From DATCJU01 sp036562635 (GTDB lineage Bacteria > Actinomycetota > Actinomycetes > Mycobacteriales > Pseudonocardiaceae), in NCBI GenBank assembly GCA_036562635.1, contig DATCJU010000079.1, positions 1 through 26,380 on the forward strand: 26,380 nucleotides of DNA, in the 5' to 3' direction. Positions 16,896-26,100 of this stretch are shown here, one piece after another; position 1 is the stretch's first letter; each line of letters starts with the position of its first letter. The notes beneath the pieces are model-generated. The model saw nothing but the letters and a program-made list of their open reading frames with translations, did not search any database and was not told where the DNA came from. The translations under genes were made by a program, and so were the position numbers.

Positions 16896-17749
16896 GCGGC
16901 CTCCAGCGACCGCTCGGCGGCCTCCACCACGTTGGTGAGCAGCATCGCCCTGGTCATCGGCCCCACCCCGCCCGGCATGGGGGCGAGGAACGCGGCGATC
17001 TCCCGCACGTCCGGGTGCACGTCACCGACCAGGCCGTTCTCGGTGCGGGTGACACCCACGTCCAGCACCACCGCGCCCGGCTTCACCATGTCCGGGGTGA
17101 TGAGTCCGGCACGTCCGGCCGCGGCGACCACGATGTCGGCCTGTCGCACCTCGGCGGCCAGGTCCCGGGTGCCGGTGTGGCACAGGGTGACGGTCGCGTT
17201 CTCCGAACGGCGGGTGAGCAGCAGACCCAACGGCCTACCCACCGTCACCCCACGGCCCACCACCGTGACCTTCGCCCCGTCCAGCGGCACGTCGTAGCGG
17301 CGGAGGAGCTCCACGATGCCGCGCGGGGTGCACGGCAGCGGGCCCGGCTCCCCCAGCACCAGCCGACCCAGGTTCACCGGGTGCAGCCCGTCGGCGTCCT
17401 TGGCCGGGTCGATCCGCTCCAGCAGCTTCCCCGTGTCCAGGTGGGCCGGCACCGGGAGCTGGACGATGTACCCGGTGCAGGCGGGGTCGGCGTTGAGCTC
17501 GTCGATGACCTTCTCCACCTCGGCCTGCGTCGCGGTCGCGGGCAGGTCCCGGCGGATGGAGTGGATACCCACCTTGGCGCAGTCGGCGTGCTTGCCGCGC
17601 ACGTAGGCGTGCGAGCCCGGGTCGTCACCGACCAGGACCGTGGCCAGACCCGGGGTCACCCCGCGCTCGGCGAGCGCGGCGACGCGCTTCCGCAGGTCGG
17701 CGAAGATCGTGTCCTTGGTGGCCTTGCCGTCGAGGATGGTGGCGGTCAC
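16892..17749 (-). CDS. folD: Bifunctional methylenetetrahydrofolate dehydrogenase / cyclohydrolase
   Basis: Interconverts 5,10-methylene-, methenyl- and 10-formyl-tetrahydrofolate in the cytoplasm, with NADP (285 aa, normal length). SHAYVRGKHADC carries the catalytic Tyr49 and Lys53; GYIVQLPVP and KDADGLHPVN line the folate site; PLPCTPRGIVELL and VVGRGVTVGRP form the cofactor site; PMPGGVGPMT is the C-terminal signature. GRGVTVGRP deviates slightly from the usual GRSxxVGxP. The start is GTG at 17749 (VTATILDGK). The longer open frame upstream does not resemble the family. The ribosome binding site is weak (GGAAC). Confidence 0.95.
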   Translation of the reverse strand: MTATILDGKATKDTIFADLRKRVAALAERGVTPGLATVLVGDDPGSHAYVRGKHADCAKVGIHSIRRDLPATATQAEVEKVIDELNADPACTGYIVQLPVPAHLDTGKLLERIDPAKDADGLHPVNLGRLVLGEPGPLPCTPRGIVELLRRYDVPLDGAKVTVVGRGVTVGRPLGLLLTRRSENATVTLCHTGTRDLAAEVRQADIVVAAAGRAGLITPDMVKPGAVVLDVGVTRTENGLVGDVHPDVREIAAFLAPMPGGVGPMTRAMLLTNVVEAAERSLEAA

Positions 17750-17860
17750 GGTGTTCCATCGTTCCAGACGGCACCCGTGTCGCACGTCCAGCCCCCGCCC
17801 CGTCCCACCCCGGCTCGAACCGCGACCACCACAGGGGGACCCCGCCTCCGGCCGCCGGCC

Positions 17861-17882
17861 GTCCACGGCTTGGACCGCGGAC
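17861..17882 (-). terminator. Hairpin just after the YdcZ-type transporter
   Basis: An 8-bp stem with one G-U wobble (17861-17868 with 17875-17882) and a 6-base loop, two bases past the transporter stop in the direction of transcription. It may separate this gene from folD, whose start lies 112 bases beyond. Confidence 0.4.
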
Positions 17883-17884
17883 GT

Positions 17885-18868
17885 TCAGCGCCGCGCGGGC
17901 AGGGCGGCCACCACCACCGCCACCAGGGTCAGTGCCGTTCCGGCGAGCGTGACGGCGTCCAGCGGAGCCCTCCCGGTCGGCAACACGAGATCGAGCAGGA
18001 CCGCGCCGCACAACTGCCCGGACACCATGCCCAGACCCAGCAGCAGCACCCCGGTGACCCGCACCACCACCGCGGCGATCCCGATGAGCACCGCGCCGAG
18101 CGGGCCACCCAGGTACAGCCACCACTCGCCGGGCAGCGACCGCGGCAGGCCGCGCAGCGCCAGCGACACCGCGAGCGCCACCACCAGCGCCACCGTGCCG
18201 GCGACGAAGTTGACCAGCGCGGAGGGCAACGCGGCTCCGGCGACCGCGGCCACCCGGCCGTTGACCGCCTGCTGCCAGGCCACGCCCACCCCGGCCAGGG
18301 CGGGCAGCAGCGCCACCCACAGGGCGACGTTCCCGTCGAACCGCCCGGACATCGCGACGAGCACCGCGACCACGGCCAGGGCGGCGCCGCACAGTCGGGG
18401 CACGGTGATCGGCTGCACCCCGCTCGGCCCGGCACCGAGCCGGTCCACCACCAGGCTGCTGGTGACCTGCCCGGCCACGATGGCCACGGTGAACACCGCG
18501 ACGCCCACCACCGGCACACTGACCGCCTGGCCCACGACGTAGAGCGCCCCGCACACCCCACCGAGGCACTGCCAGGGGCGCAGGGTCCCGGCACGCAGCG
18601 CGGTCAGCACCCGGGCCATGCCCCGCCGCCCCGCGGGCAGCGCCGGGACGAGCGCGGCCAGCAGCAGCAGGCCGGTGCCGAAGGAGATCACCGCGGCCGC
18701 GATCCCGTCGTCGAGACGCTGACCGAGGGCACCGTTGATCCGGGACTGGCCGGCCATGGCGGCTCCCACCCCGAACACGGTGAGCACCCCGAGCGCCCGC
18801 TGGCGCCACGACACCGCGTCGAGGGCGGGACCACCGGCCGGCTCGGGCCTGCGCTGCAGGGAGGTCAT
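17885..18868 (-). CDS. DMT-superfamily transporter, YdcZ/DUF606 type
   Basis: A 327-residue protein with about ten hydrophobic segments, formed from two similar halves. Each half resembles the short YdcZ (DUF606) protein: the first begins VFGVGAAMAGQSRINGALGQRL, and the second LPALAGVGVAWQQAVNGRVA, both with the small-residue/Gln-xx-xN-G motif. Other species encode such halves as separate or fused genes. The substrate is unknown; the superfamily moves small metabolites or drugs. The start is ATG at 18868 with GGAGGAGGA about ten bases upstream. The frame is open a little further to 18910. Confidence 0.85.
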   Translation of the reverse strand: MTSLQRRPEPAGGPALDAVSWRQRALGVLTVFGVGAAMAGQSRINGALGQRLDDGIAAAVISFGTGLLLLAALVPALPAGRRGMARVLTALRAGTLRPWQCLGGVCGALYVVGQAVSVPVVGVAVFTVAIVAGQVTSSLVVDRLGAGPSGVQPITVPRLCGAALAVVAVLVAMSGRFDGNVALWVALLPALAGVGVAWQQAVNGRVAAVAGAALPSALVNFVAGTVALVVALAVSLALRGLPRSLPGEWWLYLGGPLGAVLIGIAAVVVRVTGVLLLGLGMVSGQLCGAVLLDLVLPTGRAPLDAVTLAGTALTLVAVVVAALPARR

Positions 18869-18989
18869 GGGCGGCAGTCCTCCTCCGAATGGTCCGCTCA
18901 TCCCATCCATGAATGCGTGGCCCGGTCAAGGCCGCACCACCCCACCCTTCCACCGAGTGGGACCGTGGGAACGAGCTCCCGCACACGGT

Positions 18990-19130
18990 TCAGCGGACCC
19001 GCAGGCCGTGGGCCACGGCGAACACGACCGCCGGCGGCACGTCCACCACCGCACCGGCCGGCTCGGGCCTGCACCAGCTCATCGGCGTCGACCCACGCCT
19101 CACACAGGTCCGTTCCCGCAGGTCCGCCAT
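18990..19130 (-). CDS. Candidate 46-residue protein of unknown function
   Basis: ATG at 19130 is preceded by GGAG eight bases upstream. Third codon positions are strongly G/C (about nine in ten by hand count). The peptide begins MADLRERTCVRRGSTPMSWC and ends with VVFAVAHGLRVR; two Cys and an aliphatic C-terminal part are visible. I do not recognise it. Another minus-strand frame is open here too and looks fairly protein-like, so this call is weak. It lies divergently upstream of the toxin cassette. Confidence 0.3.
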   Translation of the reverse strand: MADLRERTCVRRGSTPMSWCRPEPAGAVVDVPPAVVFAVAHGLRVR

Positions 19131-19193
19131 GGCCCGTACTCCGTCACCCTCCGGCCCGGAACCCGGGGAGTTCTGCGCCACAGAAAGTGGGAG

Positions 19194-19219
19194 GGAACCC
19201 AACCCGATCATGCGCCGTC
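19194..19219 (+). promoter_or_regulatory. Putative ECF sigma factor promoter of the toxin cassette
   Basis: GGAAC (19194-19198) and CGTC (19216-19219) are separated by 17 bases, like promoters read by SigE/SigH-type ECF sigma factors (GGAAC -35, GTT/GTC -10). The dyad TTCTG-N5-CAGAA (19171-19185) lies just upstream. The predicted start point is around 19225, ahead of both candidate starts of the YbaB-like gene. Confidence 0.3.
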
Positions 19220-19262
19220 CGATCAATCGGCCATACGTATGACGTCCAGGTTGGGGGCGCTG

Positions 19263-19793
19263 GTGACAGATCCGCAATCGCATCGAGCTTTCCTGGAGCA
19301 GCGGAACGCCGAGCTGCGCGAGCAGATCGACCGGATGCTCGACGACCTCCGCAGCCGAACCGCCCAGCTCAAGGAGGCCCAGTCCCGCGCCGTCGCGGCG
19401 ACCGGCGAGGCGACCTCCCCCGACGGACTGGTCCGGGCCACGGTGGACGCCGCGGGAGTGCTCACCGGGCTGGAGTTCGCCCCCAGCGTCTTCTCCCGGT
19501 CCACCCCGGAGAAGCTGGCGCGTCTGGTCACCGAGACCGTCCAGCAGGCCGCACGCCAGGCCCGCCAGCGGATGCAGGACGAGCTGGAACCCCTGCAGCA
19601 GGGTGCGTCCCTCGACCTGTCCACGCTGTTGCCCGGCATGCCGTCGCTGCGTGACCTGGTCCCGCAGGTGCCCGAGCCTCCGTCCGGCACCACGGACACC
19701 GGCCGCGGTGGGACGACCGCCCGGAACTACCCGTCCGTCGAGGACGACGAGTACGACGACAGCTCGCCGCTGGACTGGGGAGGTCGGCGATGA
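19263..19793 (+). CDS. YbaB/EbfC-family protein of a type VII secretion cassette
   Basis: A 176-residue protein. An N-terminal helix HRAFLEQRNAELREQIDRML continues as a coiled coil to about residue 45. Then comes the YbaB-like core (ATSPDGLVRATVDAAGVLTGL and LVTETVQQAARQARQRMQDEL in outline). The C-terminal tail is Pro/Gly-rich and acidic (EDDEYDDSSPLDW). EspL of mycobacterial ESX-1 is a known YbaB-like protein beside secreted WXG proteins, so a chaperone or regulatory role is plausible. I use GTG at 19263 (VTDPQSH, with GGGGGC nearby); ATG at 19239 is in frame and possible but has no ribosome binding site. The stop overlaps the WXG100 gene by ATGA. Confidence 0.8.
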   Translation: MTDPQSHRAFLEQRNAELREQIDRMLDDLRSRTAQLKEAQSRAVAATGEATSPDGLVRATVDAAGVLTGLEFAPSVFSRSTPEKLARLVTETVQQAARQARQRMQDELEPLQQGASLDLSTLLPGMPSLRDLVPQVPEPPSGTTDTGRGGTTARNYPSVEDDEYDDSSPLDWGGRR

Positions 19794-20110
19794 CCGGGCA
19801 CCTGTGGACCCAGACCACGCAGGTCCGGCTCGGGGCGTCCCTGTTCGAGGGAGCCGCAGAACAACTCGCCGCGGCGCACTCCACGCTCCAGGGAGATCTG
19901 GACGCCGAGGGGCAGTGCTGGGGGAACGACGAGGCGGGTCAGAACTTCGCCCAGAACTACGTCCCGGCCTCGCAGAAGGTCCTGGAGACGTTCGCCCAGC
20001 TCACCGAGGCACTGCGCGGGATCCGCACCGGGCTGGACGAGATGGCCAACACCTGGGAAGAGGCCGACTCGGGCAACGCCTCCGGACTCAACGCCACCTA
20101 CCAGGGCTGA
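19790..20110 (+). CDS. WXG100-family (ESAT-6-like) protein
   Basis: A 106-residue protein built as two helices around a Trp-Gly turn: helix one about residues 16-38 (GASLFEGAAEQLAAAHSTLQ), then CWGNDEAGQNF with Trp44-Gly45, and helix two about 58-88. This is the WXG100 fold secreted by or needed for type VII (ESX) secretion. The turn is WGN, so only the W-x-G spacing is loose. I see no YxxxD/E export signal at the C-terminus, so that signal may lie in a partner. It is coupled to the YbaB-like gene (ATGA overlap) and lies 34 bases before the giant toxin gene. Confidence 0.85.
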   Translation: MTGHLWTQTTQVRLGASLFEGAAEQLAAAHSTLQGDLDAEGQCWGNDEAGQNFAQNYVPASQKVLETFAQLTEALRGIRTGLDEMANTWEEADSGNASGLNATYQG

Positions 20111-20144
20111 CGCGACTCATCAGGGCTGACAAGCGGGACAGGGA

Positions 20145-23100
20145 ATGGGCATCGAAATCCCGGACGAGGTCAAGTGGCTCGTCCCGATCGTCGTCGGAAT
20201 GCACTGGCCGGAGGGCGACGAGACCGCGCTGCGCCGGATGGCGGACGCCTGGGAGACCGCAGCCAACAAGCTGACCCAGGTCATCGAGGCGGGCAACAAC
20301 GCCGCGCAGACCGCGAAGGGCGGGATGGAAGGTGAGGCGGCGGAGGCGTTCGCCGCCCACTGGAACAGGTTCGTCCAGGGCCAGGAGAAGTACCTGGTCG
20401 CCTTGCAGGAAGACTGCAAGAAACTCGCCGAGAGCTGCAGAAACTGCGCTCTCGAGATCGAGTACACCAAGCTGATGATCATCGGCTCGCTCATCGCGTT
20501 GGCGATCGAGATCGCAGCGATGATCGCAGCAGCCGCCCCGACACTCGGTGCCTCCACCGCGGGCATACCCGCCGCCCAGGCCGCCACCCGCCTGGTGGTG
20601 CAGAACCTGTTCCGGCAGCTGATCACCGCGATCCTCCGTCACGTGGCGATCGAGTTGGCGATCTCGGTCGGCATGGACGTGGCGATCCAGGGCATCCAGA
20701 TGGCCAAGGGCGACCGGACGGAGTGGGACTGGGGCAAGACCGGTTCCGCGGCGCTGTCCGGTGCGATCTCCGGTGTGGTCGGCGGGGTGTCCTCCGTCAT
20801 CCCCGGTGGCGCCACCCGCGGCTTCGGCGACGCGTTCGCCCAGGGTGCGGTGCGTGGTGCCGTGGAGGGCGCGGCCTCCACCGCCCTGGAGGCCCTCGTC
20901 ACCGGTGAGGACCTCAAGGCCAGTGACCTGCTGTTCGGCGCCACCTCGGGAGCGATCAGCGGCGGCGTCGGCGGGGTGAAGGACCATGCCGACGGGCTGA
21001 CCGGTACCGGCAACGGTCCGGGCCCCGACGTGAACCCGGACTTCGGCGGTTCACGCCGTGGCCCCGGCGACCTCGACCTGACCTCCTCCGGTGACCGTCC
21101 CGGCGGTGGAGGCTCCTCCGGCGACGGGGGCAGCCGCTACCAGCCGCCCGCCGGATCCACCGGCGGTGGCCACACGTCCTCGGGCGGCGGCTCGACCTCG
21201 TCCGGTGGAGGCACACCGCGGGTCGACGTGGACGGTCTCATGCCGCGTGGCGGGCCCACCAGCACCTCGGCCCAGTCCGCGGCCACGATCGACGCCCCGG
21301 CCCCCAGCCGCACCTCGGTCCCCGAGACGGCAGGTGGCGGGGGCACGCCCACGCCACGGATCGACACCGACGCGGGACGGCACGTCTCGACGCAGCCCTT
21401 CTCGGGTGGCGGCACGGTCACCGGGCCCACGCCGGGTGGTGTGAGCGGCGGTTCCTCCGGTACGGGCGGTGGCGGCGGTAGCCACGGCACGGGTGGCGGT
21501 GGGGCCTCCGGCGGCCGCACGGTGAGCGTTCCCCCGCAGTCCACTTCGGGCGGTGGTGGGGCCTCCTACGGCGGCGGCCACACGTCCTCGGGCGGTGGTT
21601 CGACCTCCTACGGCGGCTATACCCCCTCGGGCGGCACCACCTCCCACGGTGGTGGCACCACCTCCTCGGGAAGTGGTTCGACCTCCCACGGCGGCACCAC
21701 CTCCTCGAGCAACCCGAGCACCTCCCCGAGCGGAGGACGCGTGTCGGTGCCGAGCACCACCCCGTTGGGCGGCCCGACGCCGGGTGGCCCCGCCGCGGGT
21801 GGTCCGGTGCTCGGCGGCCCCACCCCCGGTGGCTCGGGTCCCGTCGGTGGCCCCGTCGGCGGTCCCACCTCCGGTGGCGCAGGCCCCGTCGGTGGCCACA
21901 CCTCCGGCGGCTCGGGTCCCGTCGGCGGTCCCGCCCTCGGCGGACCGGGTTCCGGTGGGGTGAGCTCCGGCGGGCCCGCCGCCGGCACCGTGGGACACGG
22001 TGCCGGAGGTTCCTCGGCCGGGGCACCCGCCTACGGCGGTTACATGGGCATGGCGCCGATGCACGGCGCCCCGGGCACCGGCCACACCTCGGGCGGTTCC
22101 GGCGCCGCGGGCAGCGGGCGTGTTCCCACCACGGGCGGGGCACCGATCGGCTCACCGAGCGGCGGCACCCTGCCGGGTGGTCCCGCAGCCGGGGGCGGCC
22201 AGACACCCGCCGGTGGGACGGTTCCGCCCGGTGGTGGGGCGTCGACCCCGTCCACCACCCCGGGTACCGGAGGTTCGCCGTCCGGCGCTCCGACCACCGG
22301 AGGTTCACCGTCCGCCGGGAACGCCCCCAAGGCCAACCCGCCGGGAGGTTTCGTCCTCCACGGCCCCACGCTGGACGGCCCCACGCCGCACGCACCCTCG
22401 TCGCACGCGCCCTCGTCCGGTGGCGGATCCCCGACGCCCGGTGGCGGATCCCCGAGCACGCCGCACGGGGCGTCCACCACCTCCCACGGACCTTCCTCCA
22501 GCACCCCCCACGGGTCCACCGGCACTCCGCACCACGCCAGCGGACCGGTGGTGGCCGGTGGCGTCCTGCCGTTCACCGCGGGCCAGCCGGCTCCCTCCTG
22601 GGCAGGTGGCGGCGGTACCCACCCGCACGGCGGTACCACCGCGGGCACGCAGCCTGGCGTCCCGGGCCAGCGACCCGGCGGCCTCCAGCCGGACGGCGTC
22701 ACCACCCGTCCGGACGGAGCCGTTCCGAAACCGGACGGCCTCGCCACCCGGCCCGACGGGGTTGCACCGCGGACGGACGGCACCACCACCCGCCCGGACG
22801 GAACGGCCACCAAGCCGGACGCCCCGGCGGCCAGGACCGACGCGCCCACCCGTCCGCACACCTCGCCCGACGGGACCACGACCCGCCCGGACGGCACCGC
22901 CCCGAGGACCGACGGCACCACCACCCGGCCCGACGGGACCACTCCGAAGCCGGACAGCTCCACCACCCGACCCGACAGTCCGTCGACCCGCCCGGACGGC
23001 ACCGCACCGAGGACCGACGGGCCGTCGGCCCGGCCGGACCGGGCCAGCACGGCACCCGACACCCGGCCGGACGCGCCGGACACCCGGCCCGACGCACCCC

Positions 23101-26100
23101 GCGCCGACTCCACCACACCGGACACCCGCACCGAGGCACCGGCCGGTGGACCGGACACGTCCACCAGGCCGGACGGCACCACGGACGCGGCACCGCACAC
23201 CCCGGACGGGGACACCGGCCCGAGCCGGGACTCCACCCCGGTGTGGCCCGAGGAGCCCCCGACGACCCGCGCGGACCAGTCGCCGGACGGCCCGCCGGAG
23301 GGCGCGTTCGCCCGCGGCGTCACCCCCACCGGCCCCGACTTCGGTCCGGACGGCACCAAGGTCGGTCTGCACACCCACGCCATCGACGGCCCGTACCACG
23401 ACGTCGGCCACGGCTTCGGTACCAACGACCAGCGCGCGGTGCCGCTGCTGGACGGCTACAAGCCGTACGGCAACCTGCCGGACGCGGCGGCGTTCGACGC
23501 CAAGCACAAGGACCCCGCCGGCAACATCAAGTGGCCGCCGAACAACGGTGCGGACGGGCCGGTGCAGATCGTCACCCTGCCCGCCGGCACCGTGCTGGAC
23601 CGCTTCGGCTACCCGGGCGGTGAGTTCCTGTCCCCGCTGCGGCCCGACGGTCTGCCGTACTCCTACGCGGAGCGGGCGATCCTGCCGGACAGCCTGGGCA
23701 AGGGCTACCACGTCATCGTCCTGGACGCCCCGGTCACCGTCGAGCTGGCCAAGGTGGCCCCGGCGTTCGAACAGCCCGGCGGCGGCCGGCAGGTCCGGCT
23801 GCTCGGCGACAAACTCCAGGACCTGATCTCCACGGGCAGGGCCCACGAGGTCACCCACATCCCGCCGGACGGCAAGGTGTTGCCGCCGGACTTCGGCACC
23901 ACGCGCCCGGACGGCTCCACGGTCGGGGCGATCAGTGTCGAGGAAGCCCGGAACGCAGCCGGGGTGAGCGACCCCGGAGCCTCCCCCCGGGACCCCAACG
24001 AGGTCCGCCACGAGGCGCAGTCCGACGTCACCCCGGACGTGGGCGGCGACCCGATCCCGCCGAAGCTGCCCGCCGACCTGCACGACGTGTGGCAGTCCGG
24101 CGAGACGACCCCGTCCGGTCGCTCGTTCTACCCGCCGGACCAGGTCAGGGCGCGCGAGCTGGCCCAGCAGGTCAAGCCCATCCCGGACGCCTACGTGCTC
24201 GACGCGCACGGCACCCCGGACGGGCTGGTCGTCGGCGACCGGACACTCAACGCCCGGGAGGTCGCCGAGCTGCTGCGCAACGACCCGAACTGGAACGGCC
24301 AGCGGGTCTACGTGGTGGGCTGCGACACCGGACAGCGGGCCGACGGGTTCGCCGCCCAGCTCGCCCGGGAGCTGGGTGTGGAGGTGGTCGCACCCGACCG
24401 CAAGGGCTGGTCCGGCGAGGACGGCCAGCTGTACTCCTCCTCGGGGCAGCGGGACGCCTCCGGTGAGCTCCGGCCCACCTGGCCACCGGACGGCGGGTGG
24501 CGCGCGTTCCACCCGGACGGTGGGGTCAGCGACGCCGGACGGGCCGGTTTCCTGCCCGAGCAGAGCGGTCTCGACCCCGTCGTCGACCACACCACCGACC
24601 GGAGCGCTGACCACGCACGCGCGGCGGTCGACCCGCGCAACCCGGAGACCGACCTGGCCCACCCGCAGCACCAGGCGCCCTTCCCGCCCGAACACAACCG
24701 GGTCGAGCGACTGGTGCTCGATCCCGGCGAGAACCCGCGGGACAGGACCGACCTGAAGCCGAACACCAAGTACGAGGTGTACCGGCGCGTCCTCGACGAG
24801 AACGGAAACGTCGTCACGGACGCGGACGGCAACGAACAGCTTGTCCGGGACAACAAGGACTTCTTCACCGAGGTCAACGAGCAGGGCGAGCTCAAGTTGT
24901 CCGGCTTGGAGACCAGCACACCGGACAAGCAGGTCCACGACCGGCGCACCGGACAGCGGCGTTCCGATGCCGAGCCGCTCGAGCTCGCGGGCCTCGAAGA
25001 GGGCGCACATGTCGGGGTGAAAACCAAGTACGGAGAACAGACCTTCGTGCTCGACCGCGACGGGCTGCCGGAGCCCGCGGTCACGTTCGTCGACCTCGAC
25101 CCCAAGACCGACGCTGATCCCAAGTCGGATGCCGACTCGAACTCCGAGTCCTCCGGTGACCCAGACCGCGACACCGATTCGAAATCCGACAATGATTCCG
25201 ATTCCGAATCTAAGTCGGACGCCAAGTCCAAGTACGAGGAGGTCACCCTCGGACGCGACGGCGTAGACAACGAAGCCCTTCGCGAGCAGTACCCCGAGGC
25301 CTTCGCGCCGTACGACCCGGCCGAGGGGCCGTTCTCGCTGCGCAAGCTGCCACCCAACATGAAGATCGTCGTCCACAACACGGACGGCAAGTGGCACGGC
25401 ACCTTCTGGACCGACGACAAGGGTGAGGTACGCCAGGTGCTGACCTGGTCCGGTTCCAGCGTTCCCGGTACCGCGGACGAACCGAAGCGCGGCTGGAACC
25501 CGGACCTGGGGAACCACCCGGACCACCTTCAGCCGGACGCCAACGGTCAACGCACCCGGGTACCGCGGCCGAACTGCATCTACGGCGTGATCGGCGAGGT
25601 GAAGAACGAGAACGGCGAGGTGGTCGACCCCACCGGTACGGAGGAGCCTCGCCGGTACTTCGCCACCGACCGCAACGGGGACACCGTGGCGGCGAGCGGC
25701 AAGCCGGAGTACGACGCCACGTTCAAGCGGCGCAACGAGACGCTACAGCTGGCTGCCGGCCGTATCGCCAGTGACCAGAACAGCGGGGAGTACCCTGCGG
25801 CGAGCCACGGCGAGAACAAGCCCTACGTGTTCCGCTGGGCAGGCGGTCACATCTTCGACTACAAGAGCGGCGGCCCTGGCGAGTTGATCAACTATGTTCC
25901 GCAGTGGGCGGTGGAGAACTCCGGATGGCGGTTGCGCGAAGGGTTCGACCGGGACAACTCCTGGTACCTGATGGAGATGGGCCTGGAGTCCTATGCCCAC
26001 CGGAACAGCGTCGGCGAGATCGAGCGGTTCGACTTCTTCGCCGAACGTAGTTCGGGGAAACGCACTCCGGATTTCCTTCACGTTCGGTGGATCGAGAGCA

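Larger units (their letters stand above)
18869..19262. other. Region between the YdcZ transporter and the toxin cassette
   Basis: It contains a candidate small minus-strand ORF (18990-19130), a short dyad TTCTG-N5-CAGAA at 19171-19185, and a putative ECF-type promoter at 19194-19219. Nothing else was recognised. Confidence 0.4.

Noticed and set aside
20102..20130. Ten-base direct repeat CAGGGCTGAC at 20102-20111 and 20121-20130 as an attachment site
   Set aside because: Too short, and no integrase or other mobile element is nearby; more likely a small local duplication at the end of the WXG100 gene.
21060..23220. CRISPR-like or satellite-like DNA repeats
   Set aside because: The repeats are imperfect, keep the reading frame and encode low-complexity protein; there are no constant repeats with unique spacers.
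22305..25550. A 1081-codon open frame on the minus strand, opposite the toxin gene
   Set aside because: Its translation is an Arg/Gly/Val-rich shadow of the toxin's biased codons, without domains or a ribosome binding site. The plus-strand frame contains recognisable motifs throughout.
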